A program made the translations under genes and the position numbers. 64,000 nucleotides of DNA from Sphingobium sp. B2D3C (GTDB lineage: Bacteria; Pseudomonadota; Alphaproteobacteria; Sphingomonadales; Sphingomonadaceae). The notes beneath the pieces were generated by a model. It ran no database searches, was not told where the DNA came from, and saw only the letters and a program-made list of their open reading frames with translations. Below, piece by piece: positions 1 through 8,403 of the stretch (within the stretch, counting starts at the first letter, position 1; the number at the start of each line of letters is the position of its first letter). The DNA is taken from contig NZ_JAOQOK010000001.1 in the NCBI RefSeq assembly GCF_025961835.1, positions 1,302,001-1,366,000 on the forward strand, given 5' to 3'.

Positions 1-226
1 CCACGGCCTCTGCCAGCGCGGATTCAAGCGCGGCTTTGTCACCGACATCGGCGGCGAAGGCAGCGGCATGATCGCCGATGGCCCGCGCCTGATCGGCCAG
101 CGCGTCCTTGCGCCGCGCGAGCATGGAGACCCTCGCGCCACGGGCGGCGAGCATCCGCGCCGTCGCCAGTCCTATGCCACTGGATGCGCCGGTGACGATC
201 ACATGCCGCCCCGCAAAGTCTGTCAT
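1..226 (-). CDS. Short-chain dehydrogenase/reductase, N-terminal part only
   Basis: The gene reads leftward and runs off the window edge, so only about 75 N-terminal residues are visible. They begin MTDFAGRHVIVTGASSGIG, with the TGxxxGIG dinucleotide-binding loop of classical SDRs followed by a typical helix and second strand (ARVSMLAR). The catalytic Ser-Tyr-Lys lies beyond the edge, so the substrate cannot be guessed. The ATG at 226 was chosen because the Rossmann strand starts right after it. Confidence 0.8.
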   Translation of the reverse strand, partial: MTDFAGRHVIVTGASSGIGLATARMLAARGARVSMLARRKDALADQARAIGDHAAAFAADVGDKAALESALAEAV

Positions 227-253
227 GGCCTCTCTCCTCTCCCTGCGCACCGT

Positions 254-721
254 CTAGCGCGGCGCGATGATCTCGATCCACGGCCCAAGGTCCGGGCTGC
301 TCCCGGCTTTCGCCAGGTCGGCAGGATCCCATATCTGCGTCATCAGCGCCCGTGCTTGTTCGTAGGCGACGCCGAGCACATCCCGGCGGTAGCGATAGAC
401 GAAGGCCGAAACGCGCCAGTTCATGATGCAGTGGATATGCACCGGCGCGTCATCGGCCTCCAGCGCCGCGACGAACGCCTGATAGTGATCTTCGGTCGGC
501 GCATCGAAGGGGATGGGGATATGCGTGTAGCGCAGCCCTGCCCCGGCCATCTCTCCGGCTTCATCCGGCAGGGCCTCCGGGTGACTGTCCAGCGCGAGAT
601 TGATGACATGGCGCACGCCAATCTCGGCAAGGCGCGCAGGATCGCCCGACTGAAGTCGCCCGGACGTCGTGATCCGCGCATCGACGCGCAGAAAGTTCCG
701 GATGTCGTCCGGGTCCGCCAT
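254..721 (-). CDS. Protein tyrosine phosphatase-like protein (DUF442 type)
   Basis: About 155 residues. The motif HIHCIMNWRVSAF near residues 95-107 matches the P-loop position of dual-specificity-like phosphatases, but the Cys and Arg are separated by four residues, as in DUF442/Blh-type proteins, and not by five as in classical tyrosine phosphatases. The N-terminal RVDARITTSGRL strand and VINL segment also fit that family. The start at 721 follows an AG-rich stretch; an upstream start at 769 in the same frame is possible. It lies 8 bp or more downstream of the aldehyde dehydrogenase and may be co-transcribed with it. Substrate unknown. Confidence 0.65.
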   Translation of the reverse strand: MADPDDIRNFLRVDARITTSGRLQSGDPARLAEIGVRHVINLALDSHPEALPDEAGEMAGAGLRYTHIPIPFDAPTEDHYQAFVAALEADDAPVHIHCIMNWRVSAFVYRYRRDVLGVAYEQARALMTQIWDPADLAKAGSSPDLGPWIEIIAPR

Positions 722-776
722 GTCCCTCGACCGATCTCGCCCCTCCCCGGCTGAGGAGGGGGCGCTCATTTGTGGA

Positions 777-2291
777 TCAAAGGGCGATGATGACCGATTT
801 CAGCTCGGTATAGGCCTCGACGCCCTGACGGCCCTGCTCGCGGCCAAGGCCGCTTTCCTTATAACCGCCGAACGGCAGCGCGGGGTCGATCATCGAGTGG
901 CAATTGCCCCAGATCGTGCCGGCCTTCAGCTTCGCGGCCAGCTTGTGCATGGCCGAGAGATCTTTGGTCCAGATGCCCGCCGCAAGGCCGAAGCTCGTAT
1001 CGTTCGCCTGTCGCGCGACTTCATCCAGATCATCGAAGCGCTGGGCCACGACGACGGGGCCGAAGATCTCCTCGCGCACCACGCGCATGTCCGGCTTCAC
1101 GTCCACGAGCACGGTCGGGTTGACATAATAGCCGCCCTCGCTCGCCGGCGCATCACCGCCGACGGCCACAGAGGCGCCCGCCTTCTTGCCGTCCTCGATA
1201 TAGCCCATCACGCGCTGCATCTGCTCGTCGCTGACCAGCGGCCCCATATGCGCATCGGGATCGAGGCTGGCGCGCGGCTGCCAGAATGCGGAGGCTTCCA
1301 CGAAGTTCTCCAGCACGCTGTCAAATACGCTCTTGTGCGCATAAAGCCGTGAGCCGGCCACGCAAACCTGGCCAGAATTGAAAAAGATCGCCTGCGCGGT
1401 GCCGGGGCCGACGACCTTGGGGTCGACGTCCGGCAGCACGATCACCGGCGACTTGCCGCCCAGCTCCAGCGTGACGCGCTTGAGGCTGTCTGTCGCAGTA
1501 CGGTTGATGATCTTGCCCACTTCCGTCGAGCCGGTGAAGGCCACCTTGTCGACATCGGGGTGTCGCACGAGCCGATCGCCGGCGGTATGACCGTTGCCGG
1601 TGATGATGTTCACCACGCCGGCCGGAATGCCGGCCTCGGCGATGAAGTCGGCCAGGCGCAGCGCGGTGAGCGAGGTCTGCTCGGCCGGCTTGAGCACCAC
1701 CGTGCAACCGGCGGCCAGCGCCGGGCTGATCTTCAGCACCGCCATCAGCAGCGGGAAGTTCCACGGCACGATCTGCGCGGCGACGCCAATCGGCTCGCGG
1801 CGGACATAGCTGTGGAAAGCACCGCGCGGTGCGGACATGGGCTCGATCATCTCGCCGCCCAGCTTCGTCGCCCAGCCCGCCATATAATGCATCATGCCAA
1901 TGGCGCCGGGCACGTCGATGGCACCGGCCATGCCCTTGGGCTTGCCATTGTCGATGGCTTCCAGCTCGGCCAGTTCATCGGCATGGGCGCCCAGGATATC
2001 GGCGAGCTTGCGCATCATCGTCTCGCGAACGATGGGCGGCAGGTCGGACCAGCGGCCATCGTCGAAAGCGCGGCGGGCCGCCGCCACGGCGCGATCGACG
2101 TCGGCATCGCTCGCATCGACAAAGCGGCTGATTTCCTTGCCGGAGCTGGGATCGATCACGCCCAGCGTCTCACCGCCGGTGGAATCCACCCATTGCCCGT
2201 CAATGAACAGCTGCGGCTTGCGGGCGAGCGCCTTCTTGGCCGCTTCCGAATAGGGGAATTGCTCGAGCTTCACGTTGCTCATCTGGTTCAT
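777..2291 (-). CDS. NAD(P)-dependent aldehyde dehydrogenase
   Basis: A full-length 504-residue class I/II-type aldehyde dehydrogenase. Visible landmarks are PWNFP (Asn178, oxyanion hole), KPAEQT (Lys201, cofactor), AFTGST, TLELGGK (Glu276, general base) and NSGQVC (Cys310, nucleophile). It oxidises an aldehyde to a carboxylate in the cytoplasm; the sequence does not fix which one. It lies downstream of the GMC oxidoreductase genes on the same strand, so an aldehyde made by the GMC enzyme is a reasonable guess. Vanillin or another aryl aldehyde is also possible, since no other vanillin dehydrogenase is apparent in the window. An AGGAG box precedes the ATG at 2291. Confidence 0.9.
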   Translation of the reverse strand: MNQMSNVKLEQFPYSEAAKKALARKPQLFIDGQWVDSTGGETLGVIDPSSGKEISRFVDASDADVDRAVAAARRAFDDGRWSDLPPIVRETMMRKLADILGAHADELAELEAIDNGKPKGMAGAIDVPGAIGMMHYMAGWATKLGGEMIEPMSAPRGAFHSYVRREPIGVAAQIVPWNFPLLMAVLKISPALAAGCTVVLKPAEQTSLTALRLADFIAEAGIPAGVVNIITGNGHTAGDRLVRHPDVDKVAFTGSTEVGKIINRTATDSLKRVTLELGGKSPVIVLPDVDPKVVGPGTAQAIFFNSGQVCVAGSRLYAHKSVFDSVLENFVEASAFWQPRASLDPDAHMGPLVSDEQMQRVMGYIEDGKKAGASVAVGGDAPASEGGYYVNPTVLVDVKPDMRVVREEIFGPVVVAQRFDDLDEVARQANDTSFGLAAGIWTKDLSAMHKLAAKLKAGTIWGNCHSMIDPALPFGGYKESGLGREQGRQGVEAYTELKSVIIAL

Positions 2292-2522
2292 TCATCCAGC
2301 TCCTCTGTGAACCCGGCTCAGCGTGCCGGGCATATCATCTGCCCAGCGCGCTCCGACGCTTCTTGGCGGCGAACGAGCGCGCATGACCCAAATCATCGAT
2401 CTCGACGACAGGTTTAGGACAAAGTCATGATGAGAGTCGATGGGGTGATTGCGGGAGCGTAGCGATAACCGTCATCGCCGCCATTCATGCAGTGCGGACG
2501 GGTCCAATAGGCCTGCCCAGGG

Positions 2523-2546
2523 GCCGTCCGATTTGTGTCAGACGGC
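2523..2546 (-). terminator. Possible terminator hairpin after the GMC gene
   Basis: Arms GCCGTCCGA and TCAGACGGC pair over nine bases with one wobble, about 15 bp beyond the GMC stop codon. There is no clear T-run, so this may only be a stabilising hairpin. The rest of the 2292-2560 gap shows nothing recognisable. Confidence 0.35.
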
Positions 2547-2560
2547 ACCTGTGGCTGCGA

Positions 2561-4207
2561 TCAGATCTGATTGGTCCGCGCGAACCGGGCGATATGTTCG
2601 GCCGCGCGGAAGGCGAGGGCCTCGATCGTCTGCGTGGGCTGACCGCGCCCGGACGTCACCATGCTCGATCCATCGCACAGGAACAGGTTCCGCACGTCAT
2701 GGGTCCGGTGATATTTGTCGATGACCGACGTCTCCGGGTTGTTCCCCATGCGGCAGGTGCCGAGCAGGTGGACGCCGCCGCGCCCTTCGCCCACTTCACT
2801 GCGGACGACCTGCGTCGCGCCGGCGGCATCCATGATCTCCACCGCCCGATCGGCCTGCCAGTTCGCATGCTTGGTGTCGTCAGGGTGATCCTTGTACGTC
2901 ACCCGGATCGCCGGAATGCCCCACTCGTCCTTGAGTTCGGGATCGATGTCGACGCGGTTGGTCTCCTGCGCCAGCGACGTGCCGTGGCCCGAGCAATTCA
3001 TCCAATAGGTGTAGGATTCGAGATATTCCTTGAATCCCGGCCCCCATGTCGGCGTGCCCTTGGGGACGCTCTGCCCCCAGGTGAGAGGGCCGCCCGAGCG
3101 CGCGTCGAACCCGCCGCCACCGTAGAAACCGCGCTTCTCGTCGGCGTCATAGAAATCGTGCAAGATGCGGGTGACGTTCGCACCCTTATATTCGTTGAGC
3201 GGCTGCTCGAACCGGGCCATCGCCCCGCCGCCCTTGTTGCACATCAGATAGCGACCGACCTTGCCGCTGGAATTGGCCAGCCCATCCGGGAAGGCATTGG
3301 TCGCGGAGTTGAGCAGCAGCCGCGGCGTCTCCGCACCATTGGCGCACACGACCACGGCGCGGGCATTCTGGAACTGCTCCTTGCGATCCTTGTCGAAATA
3401 ATGGACGCCGGTGGCGCGCCCGGCATCGTTCATGCCGATGCGGAACACGTAGCTCTCCGAGCGGATCTCGCAATTGCCTGTCGCCTCGGCCTCGGGGATC
3501 ACCGTCCAGACCGACGAGGACTTGGCCATCACCTCGCAGCCAAAGCCGCCGCACAGACCGCATTGCGCGCAAGGCGGCCGATCCTTGTAGATCACGGAAT
3601 TGATCGCCAGCGGCGCCGGGAACGGATGCAGGCCGAGCTTGCGCGCCCCGCGCTCGAACAGCACGCCGGAGGATTTCACCGGCAGCGGCGGCATGGGATA
3701 AGGCTTGCTGCGCGGTGGATCGAACGGGCTAGCTCCCGCGAGGCCGGACACGCCGACCTCCCATTCCACCATCGTATAATAAGGTTCGAGTTCGGCATAG
3801 GTGATCGGCCAGTCGACCAGATCGGCGCCGGGAATGGAGCCCCACCGGCTGCCTTCGATAAAATCGATCTCGTGCAGTCGCCAGAAATTGGCGTTGAAAT
3901 GCGCGCTGCTGCCGCCGACCACGCGGGCATAGGTCAGCGCATTCCGCTCCATGCGCTGCGCCGCCTTGCTCGGGTCGCTGCGGAAGGTTTGCGGATTGGC
4001 CGTCGGGCTGTTGGTGATGCCGGACAGGTGCCGGTACTTCAGCTCGTCATGCTCGAACTCATAGGCCTCCAGCCGAGGCCCCTGCTCCATCACCACGACG
4101 CTGTTGCCGGCACGCGCCAGTTCCCGCGCCATGATGCCGCCCGAAGCGCCCGAGCCGACGACGATGAAATCGACTGTTTCGCTGGTCTTGTATGTCTTGC
4201 GATCCAT
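2561..4207 (-). CDS. GMC-family FAD-dependent alcohol/sugar dehydrogenase, large subunit
   Basis: 548 residues. The N-terminal Rossmann motif VVGSGASGG (residues 16-24) binds FAD. The C-terminal GMC part has HLLGTCRMG and SGRGQPTQTIEALAFRAA. A cysteine cluster at 213, 216, 219 and 224 (CAQCGLCGGFGC) recalls Fe-S-bearing FAD dehydrogenase large subunits and could relay electrons. The gene follows its small-subunit gene by 12 bp, so it is probably carried to the periplasm as a complex through the partner's Tat signal. No cytochrome subunit lies next to it. In Sphingobium SYK-6 a GMC enzyme (HpvZ) oxidises the lignin metabolite HPV; that role here is inference only. Confidence 0.85.
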   Translation of the reverse strand: MDRKTYKTSETVDFIVVGSGASGGIMARELARAGNSVVVMEQGPRLEAYEFEHDELKYRHLSGITNSPTANPQTFRSDPSKAAQRMERNALTYARVVGGSSAHFNANFWRLHEIDFIEGSRWGSIPGADLVDWPITYAELEPYYTMVEWEVGVSGLAGASPFDPPRSKPYPMPPLPVKSSGVLFERGARKLGLHPFPAPLAINSVIYKDRPPCAQCGLCGGFGCEVMAKSSSVWTVIPEAEATGNCEIRSESYVFRIGMNDAGRATGVHYFDKDRKEQFQNARAVVVCANGAETPRLLLNSATNAFPDGLANSSGKVGRYLMCNKGGGAMARFEQPLNEYKGANVTRILHDFYDADEKRGFYGGGGFDARSGGPLTWGQSVPKGTPTWGPGFKEYLESYTYWMNCSGHGTSLAQETNRVDIDPELKDEWGIPAIRVTYKDHPDDTKHANWQADRAVEIMDAAGATQVVRSEVGEGRGGVHLLGTCRMGNNPETSVIDKYHRTHDVRNLFLCDGSSMVTSGRGQPTQTIEALAFRAAEHIARFARTNQI

Positions 4208-4219
4208 GGGGCGCCTCCG

Positions 4220-4849
4220 TCAGGCCATGTAGGGCTTGGTGCCGGGATAGGGCTCGAACCCCGGATAATCCTTGTCGTAATAGCCGAAGGGCGGCTCCCA
4301 ATAATGGCTGTCGACCACGCCGATCAGCTTGGTACCAACCCCCTCGAAATTGCCGCCATATTTGGGCATGGCGATGAGGCCGAGGACCGTGAGCCGACGC
4401 ACCGCCAGGAAGAAGGGCGTCTTGTCGACCTCCTTGAGCCAGGCGATCTGCTGGGCGTCCGGCGCGGCGGAGAATGGCGCCTGCGTTCCATATTTCGCGG
4501 CATAGCCAGCGTTGAACTCGGTCAGGCCGGCCTTGAAGGACGGCCATTGCTCAGCAAAGAAACTGCCCATCGCATTGTCGATGAAGTAGACGATATGCGC
4601 ATCGCGCGCGCCCGGCATGGCGCCGCCCGGCACGATCTGGTTGGCGATCGCATCGACATTGGCCGCTTCCGCAGGGTTCAGCGTCGTAAAGCTCGTATGC
4701 CCCTCGCCCGCTCCTGCGCCGCCATGACCATGCCCGACGTGCTCTGCGGCGGATGCGATCTGTGGCCAGTTCAAGGTCACCCAGGCCGCGCTAGCCAGAT
4801 TGCCGACGGCAGCGAGAAACTGGCGGCGTGATGGAGAAGTCTGGGTCAT
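4220..4849 (-). CDS. Gluconate 2-dehydrogenase subunit 3-like protein, Tat-exported
   Basis: 209 residues with a twin-arginine signal (SRRQFLAAVGN, Arg8-Arg9) followed by a hydrophobic stretch ending near AASAAEH. The mature part (NVDAIANQIVPG, then DAHIVYFIDNA) matches the small gamma subunit of membrane-linked FAD dehydrogenases, which helps fold and export the flavin subunit. A His/Gly-rich linker (HVGHGHGGAGAGEGH) follows the signal. It is first of a two-gene operon with the GMC subunit, and a GGAG box precedes the ATG. The upstream gap 4850-5029 holds nothing else I can identify. Confidence 0.85.
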   Translation of the reverse strand: MTQTSPSRRQFLAAVGNLASAAWVTLNWPQIASAAEHVGHGHGGAGAGEGHTSFTTLNPAEAANVDAIANQIVPGGAMPGARDAHIVYFIDNAMGSFFAEQWPSFKAGLTEFNAGYAAKYGTQAPFSAAPDAQQIAWLKEVDKTPFFLAVRRLTVLGLIAMPKYGGNFEGVGTKLIGVVDSHYWEPPFGYYDKDYPGFEPYPGTKPYMA

Positions 4850-5029
4850 AAGGCACTCCGAAACCGGCCGGAAAGTGCCATGATTGAGCGCTGCCAGGGG
4901 CTCGGAGGGAATACGTCAAACTACGCATTGCGAGGTCGCGCCGGGGCAGCGCAAATGCGGGTCCGCCCACGTAGCCAGCGCTTCCCTCACCCCATTGAAT
5001 TGTTCGGTCATCGCGGGCACCATGCGCCC

Positions 5030-5371
5030 ATGGGTAATTTGGTAGGCAAGACGGCAGACGCATTTCCGCATGGCACCGTCCATCGGGCCGCAGACGATCT
5101 TCAGCACGCGCTGACCGCAGATGCCGACCTGTTCGCTCTCTGGGAGAAGCTGACACCACTCGGCCGGAACGAGTTCATCTGCTGGGTGGAGGACGCGAAG
5201 CAGGCGAAGACCCGCGAAAGACGGATCCAGCGAACCTGCGAGGAACTGCGCGAGGGCAAGAAGCGGCCCTGCTGTTGGGCCGGGTGCATTCACCGGACGG
5301 ATAAGGCCCCCGGGCGATGGCAGCAGGCGGTGCTCATCGATGGCAAGACCGGCAAAACGCCTCCCGCCTAG
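5030..5371 (+). CDS. YdeI/OmpD-associated-type small protein
   Basis: The recognisable part is the C-terminal 75 residues: LTPLGRNEFICWVEDAKQAKTR, then RRIQRTCEELREGKKRPCCWAGC. This is the standalone YdeI/OmpD-associated C-terminal domain found in many proteobacteria, with no established biochemical function. The frame is open for about 50 codons further upstream, and no start has a good ribosome site. The ATG at 5030 gives 113 residues, and a TTG three codons later is an alternative. It stands alone between two minus-strand groups. Confidence 0.55.
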   Translation: MGNLVGKTADAFPHGTVHRAADDLQHALTADADLFALWEKLTPLGRNEFICWVEDAKQAKTRERRIQRTCEELREGKKRPCCWAGCIHRTDKAPGRWQQAVLIDGKTGKTPPA

Positions 5372-5425
5372 GCCCGCGCCATCGCCGTGTTTAGCCTCTG
5401 CTAGCTGGTCAGATGAAAGGAACGG

Positions 5426-5902
5426 TCAGCCGGCGGCTCGCGTCACGTCGAGCAGCAGCGTGCGGAACTGCTCGTCGGTGGCGTGGGCATGCGTGCGCAT
5501 CGCGCTCAGAGCCTCCTGCGCGCGCTCATGGGAGAGCGTGTTCGCAATAGCGATGGCGGTCTCCAGGGAGACGGCATCGGCCGCCACGGCTTTTCGCACG
5601 GCGCCAACGATGGCGATGTCGCGTAACGACCCCTGCGGGATCGTCTCGGTATCGCGGTGGGCATCCTTGACGATGCCGCCCATCCAGAGGTTCTCAGCGG
5701 GATCATCGATCGGCTCGAGCGCGTTGATCGCACGCGCCTGATCCCTCCAGCTGCCCGCCAAGGCATCGACAAGCTGGGAGACCGGCAGGCCGACGGCAGC
5801 AGCGATCGAGGGCAAAGCCTCGGCGGCAAGAACCCGTCCTGCATAGAGGTCTTCCAGACAGACGGTCAGCAAGCTGGTCAGGTCGCGGGCTTGGGTGCTC
5901 AT
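5426..5902 (-). CDS. DUF892-like (YciE-type) ferritin-like protein, probably degenerate
   Basis: 158 residues, probably all helical. The pattern CLEDLYAGRVLAAEALPSIA near the N-terminus and ATDEQFRTLL at the end recall the YciE/DUF892 four-helix proteins linked to stress in proteobacteria. Several positions that usually carry Glu or His metal ligands hold other residues, so it may not bind di-iron. The ATG at 5902 is preceded by GAGGAGCAGC, a good ribosome site; the frame runs further upstream without one. It is the last gene of the leftward series that includes the two glutathione transferases. Confidence 0.5.
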   Translation of the reverse strand: MSTQARDLTSLLTVCLEDLYAGRVLAAEALPSIAAAVGLPVSQLVDALAGSWRDQARAINALEPIDDPAENLWMGGIVKDAHRDTETIPQGSLRDIAIVGAVRKAVAADAVSLETAIAIANTLSHERAQEALSAMRTHAHATDEQFRTLLLDVTRAAG

Positions 5903-5980
5903 GCTGCTCCTCTCCGATGATGCAGCGGCGCGAGAGGCGCCGCCGATCATCCAACGAGAGAGCGCGGTGGACGTTCCGTC

Positions 5981-6760
5981 CTAGCCCCAGCGATTGATTT
6001 CCGGGCCGGGGGCAAAGGCGTGAGCCGGCTGCGGGCTGCCCGCCTGCGCGAGCGCCTGCTGCACGCTGGGCCGCGCCTCAACCCGCGCCAGCCACGCCGC
6101 CAGGCGCGGCTTGTCGGTGAAGGCATCAGGGACCAGATCACGCATCGGCGCCACCCAGGCGTAGCTTTCCAGATCGGCGATGGAGAAGCTGCCCATGAGC
6201 CAGTCGCGCGCCTCAAGGCGGCCCTCGATCTTCTGGGTGGCCTCCCGGACCCGCGCCTCGCTGGCAGCACGATGCTCGGCCGAGAGCTGGCCGCTGCGCG
6301 TCTCGCGCCAACGCTCGGCCAGATCCTGCGAGGCAATGGGGGCGATCAGCGCATCGAAGCGCGCGTCATCGAGCGCAGCCAAGCGCGGCGTCGTCCACGC
6401 CAGGTTGGCCAGGGCCGCCGCGCCGGGCGCGACGCGCTCTATCATCCAGCGACACCAGGCCATCATTTCCCACCGCGCATAGGGATCGGTCGGGCGCAGG
6501 CCACAACCGGGCGCCGCGTCATCCAGATAGCAGGCGATGAACACGCTGTCGCACAGCGCCTGTCCGTCGACGACGAGCACCGGGCCCTCCCCTTCGACGC
6601 TGTAATCCACCTCGAAAGCGCGCGGCACGGTCCCGCCATGGCGCTCGGCCATGCCAAGATCGATGGGGCGAAGCTCCGCGTCCAAACCGCTCTCGAACAG
6701 CGCGGCGAGCACAGTGAGCGACGGGCCGGTCGGCTCGCCATGATACAGGGTCATCGCCAT
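5981..6760 (-). CDS. Glutathione S-transferase family protein
   Basis: About 259 residues: an N-terminal thioredoxin-like half (TLYHGEPTGPSLTVLAAL, then VLVVDGQALCDSVFIACYL) and an all-helical C-terminal half with SIADLESYAWVAPM and PRLAAWLARVEARPSV. The start overlaps the stop of the upstream LigF-like transferase as TGATG, with AGGAGG seven bases before the ATG, so the two are translationally coupled. Paired glutathione transferases are typical of sphingomonad aryl-ether cleavage, but this copy is too divergent to assign a substrate. Confidence 0.8.
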   Translation of the reverse strand: MAMTLYHGEPTGPSLTVLAALFESGLDAELRPIDLGMAERHGGTVPRAFEVDYSVEGEGPVLVVDGQALCDSVFIACYLDDAAPGCGLRPTDPYARWEMMAWCRWMIERVAPGAAALANLAWTTPRLAALDDARFDALIAPIASQDLAERWRETRSGQLSAEHRAASEARVREATQKIEGRLEARDWLMGSFSIADLESYAWVAPMRDLVPDAFTDKPRLAAWLARVEARPSVQQALAQAGSPQPAHAFAPGPEINRWG

Positions 6761-7539
6761 CACGCTGCCTCCTCGATCAAGGGAATGATGCGCTCGGCAA
6801 AGCGGGGCACGCGGCTATAGGCCCAGGTTTCGCGCACGGCCGGGCGCCGCGCAATGGCGCGCAGCCAGCGCATGATGTTGGGGGTTTTTGCGTCGTTCAC
6901 GTCGTCGGGCTGCATGGAGGGGAGCCCGTAAGCCGAATTGAAGCAATTGATATCCGCCAGCGAGTATTGATCCGAGCCGAGATACTCGCGCTGCCCCAGC
7001 GCCTCCTCCAGCTTGGTGATGCCCAGCTTCACCCGCCGCGTCGACTCTGCCAGTTCCGCCTCGCTGAACAAGCCGTAGATCGCCTTGCGCCAGGCAGTGC
7101 GGCGCTCCGGCAAGGGAATGCGGTCGATCGCCGCTTTGAGTTCTTCAGGGTCGCGCGCCCGGACCTGCGGGCCGATGAAGATGCTCCAGCCGATCATGCT
7201 GAACGACGGGCAGAGCCACTGGTCGAGATATTTCATCCACCAGCGCACGCGCCAGCGATCGACCGGGTCTTCAGGCATCATCGAGGGGCCGGGAAAGGCC
7301 TCCTCCACATATTCCATCATGGCGGTCGATTCATTGAGCAGCCGGCCGCTATGGGTCATCGCCGGGATCGTCCCCATCGGGTTGATCGCCAGATAGTCCG
7401 GCTTGTGCTGATCGAACGAGAGCAGGTCGAGATAATGGCTGTTGAACGCCACGCCTTTCTCGATGAGAGTAAGCATGGGCTTGCCCGAATTGGCGTTGGG
7501 CTCCCAATGGTACAAAGTGACGTCGTTGCTGCTGCTCAT
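6760..7539 (-). CDS. Glutathione S-transferase resembling beta-etherase LigF
   Basis: 259 residues. The N-terminal segment TLYHWEPNANSGKPMLTLIEKG places Asn17-Ser18 where LigF-type beta-etherases have their GANS motif near the glutathione sulfur, and INPMGTIPAMTHSG and NESTAMMEYVEEAFP match the glutathione site. The C-terminal half (YSLADINCFNSAYGLP, then RPAVRETWAYSR) is also LigF-like. LigF enzymes cleave the beta-aryl ether of lignin-type alpha-keto dimers with glutathione; that activity is likely but not proved here. Start taken at the ATG at 7539. Confidence 0.75.
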   Translation of the reverse strand: MSSSNDVTLYHWEPNANSGKPMLTLIEKGVAFNSHYLDLLSFDQHKPDYLAINPMGTIPAMTHSGRLLNESTAMMEYVEEAFPGPSMMPEDPVDRWRVRWWMKYLDQWLCPSFSMIGWSIFIGPQVRARDPEELKAAIDRIPLPERRTAWRKAIYGLFSEAELAESTRRVKLGITKLEEALGQREYLGSDQYSLADINCFNSAYGLPSMQPDDVNDAKTPNIMRWLRAIARRPAVRETWAYSRVPRFAERIIPLIEEAA

Positions 7540-7576
7540 CGTAACGCGGGCCGCTGCCCTCTCCTCTCGATCAATT

Positions 7577-7954
7577 TCAGGCCATCGTCCAGGCGATGAG
7601 GTCATGCGTCGCGTCGCGCCGTTCAGAGCGCAGACGCAGCCCGCGATCCTCAAGCCAGGTCCGGGCGGCGACATAGTCATTCCACCCGGTCAGACCCGCT
7701 ACCGGACCAGACATCGCACCGCTGCGACGGATCGCGCGGACGCCGGCCCAGTTGCGGCTGTGCTCTCCGGCAAGATCGATCTGCTGCACGCCGAAGAACT
7801 GCCCGGCGAAGGACCGGCTTGCGGCTCTGCGGCTGTCATAGACGACGATGCGAGCGGCCTTCTCCGGCCCAGCGACGGCCCGGGCGCCGAATAAGCCGAC
7901 AGCCCCTGCCACCGCCGCGCCGCCCAGCAATTGCCGCCGCGAGACGCCGCTCAT
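7577..7954 (-). CDS. Small Tat-exported protein of unknown function
   Basis: 125 residues starting MSGVSRRQLLGG, a twin-arginine signal followed by a hydrophobic AVAGAVGLFGARAVAG segment. The mature domain (ARIVVYDSRRAASRSFAGQF, then WLEDRGLRLRSERRD) matches no family I know. Its start overlaps the cytochrome c stop as ATGA, so it belongs to the flavoprotein-cytochrome operon. An export factor, assembly partner or third subunit of that dehydrogenase is a reasonable inference. Confidence 0.6.
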   Translation of the reverse strand: MSGVSRRQLLGGAAVAGAVGLFGARAVAGPEKAARIVVYDSRRAASRSFAGQFFGVQQIDLAGEHSRNWAGVRAIRRSGAMSGPVAGLTGWNDYVAARTWLEDRGLRLRSERRDATHDLIAWTMA

Positions 7955-8403
7955 TTGCCCTTCCCCAGATAGGCCGCCACGGCTTCCAGCTCGGAATCGG
8001 TGATGTCCACGCGCGTCTGGCGGGGCATCGCGCCCTTGCCCATGCGCACAACCGCCTTCACATAATCGGCGGTCAGATCGTCCCGGTTGGCGATCAGGCC
8101 CATGGCGGGCGGGTTGCCCATCATCACCTGCTGCTTGGTGATCAGATTTGTGCCCATCCCCCAATCGAAATGGCAGGCGCCGCACCGATTGGAGAACAGG
8201 GCTTCACCGCTATTGGCATTATGCTGCCGGTCCCCTGGCGCCATCTGCGCCCGCATGCCGTAAGCGGAGGGTGGCGGCGGGCCGCCTGCCGGAGCACCGC
8301 CGGGCTGGGCAGCCCGCGCATCCCTTGTCCCCAGATCATAGGTCGTCATCAGCACGCCGACCGCCATCAGCGTCATGAGGCTCGTTACCTGCCCTATCCT
8401 CAT
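7951..8403 (-). CDS. Periplasmic class I c-type cytochrome
   Basis: 150 residues. A hydrophobic leader is followed by a Pro/Gly-rich linker, then the single haem motif CGACH (Cys74, Cys77, His78). A methionine in GKGAMPRQ is the probable sixth ligand, and ELEAVAAYLGKGK is the usual C-terminal helix. The start overlaps the flavoprotein stop by ATGA. In 4-cresol dehydrogenase the PchC cytochrome takes electrons from the PchF flavoprotein; the same pairing is probable here, which would make the flavoprotein a dehydrogenase and not an oxidase. Confidence 0.85.
   Translation of the reverse strand: MRIGQVTSLMTLMAVGVLMTTYDLGTRDARAAQPGGAPAGGPPPPSAYGMRAQMAPGDRQHNANSGEALFSNRCGACHFDWGMGTNLITKQQVMMGNPPAMGLIANRDDLTADYVKAVVRMGKGAMPRQTRVDITDSELEAVAAYLGKGK

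Noticed and set aside
2492..4831. A 779-codon open frame on the plus strand
   Set aside because: It is antisense to the GMC dehydrogenase and its small subunit, whose motifs are clear. The translation is His/Arg-rich and matches no family, as expected from the mirror of GC-rich codons.
4916..5293. A 125-codon minus-strand frame opposite the YdeI-like gene
   Set aside because: The plus strand carries a recognisable YdeI/OmpD-associated domain, while this frame has no familiar pattern and a poor start.
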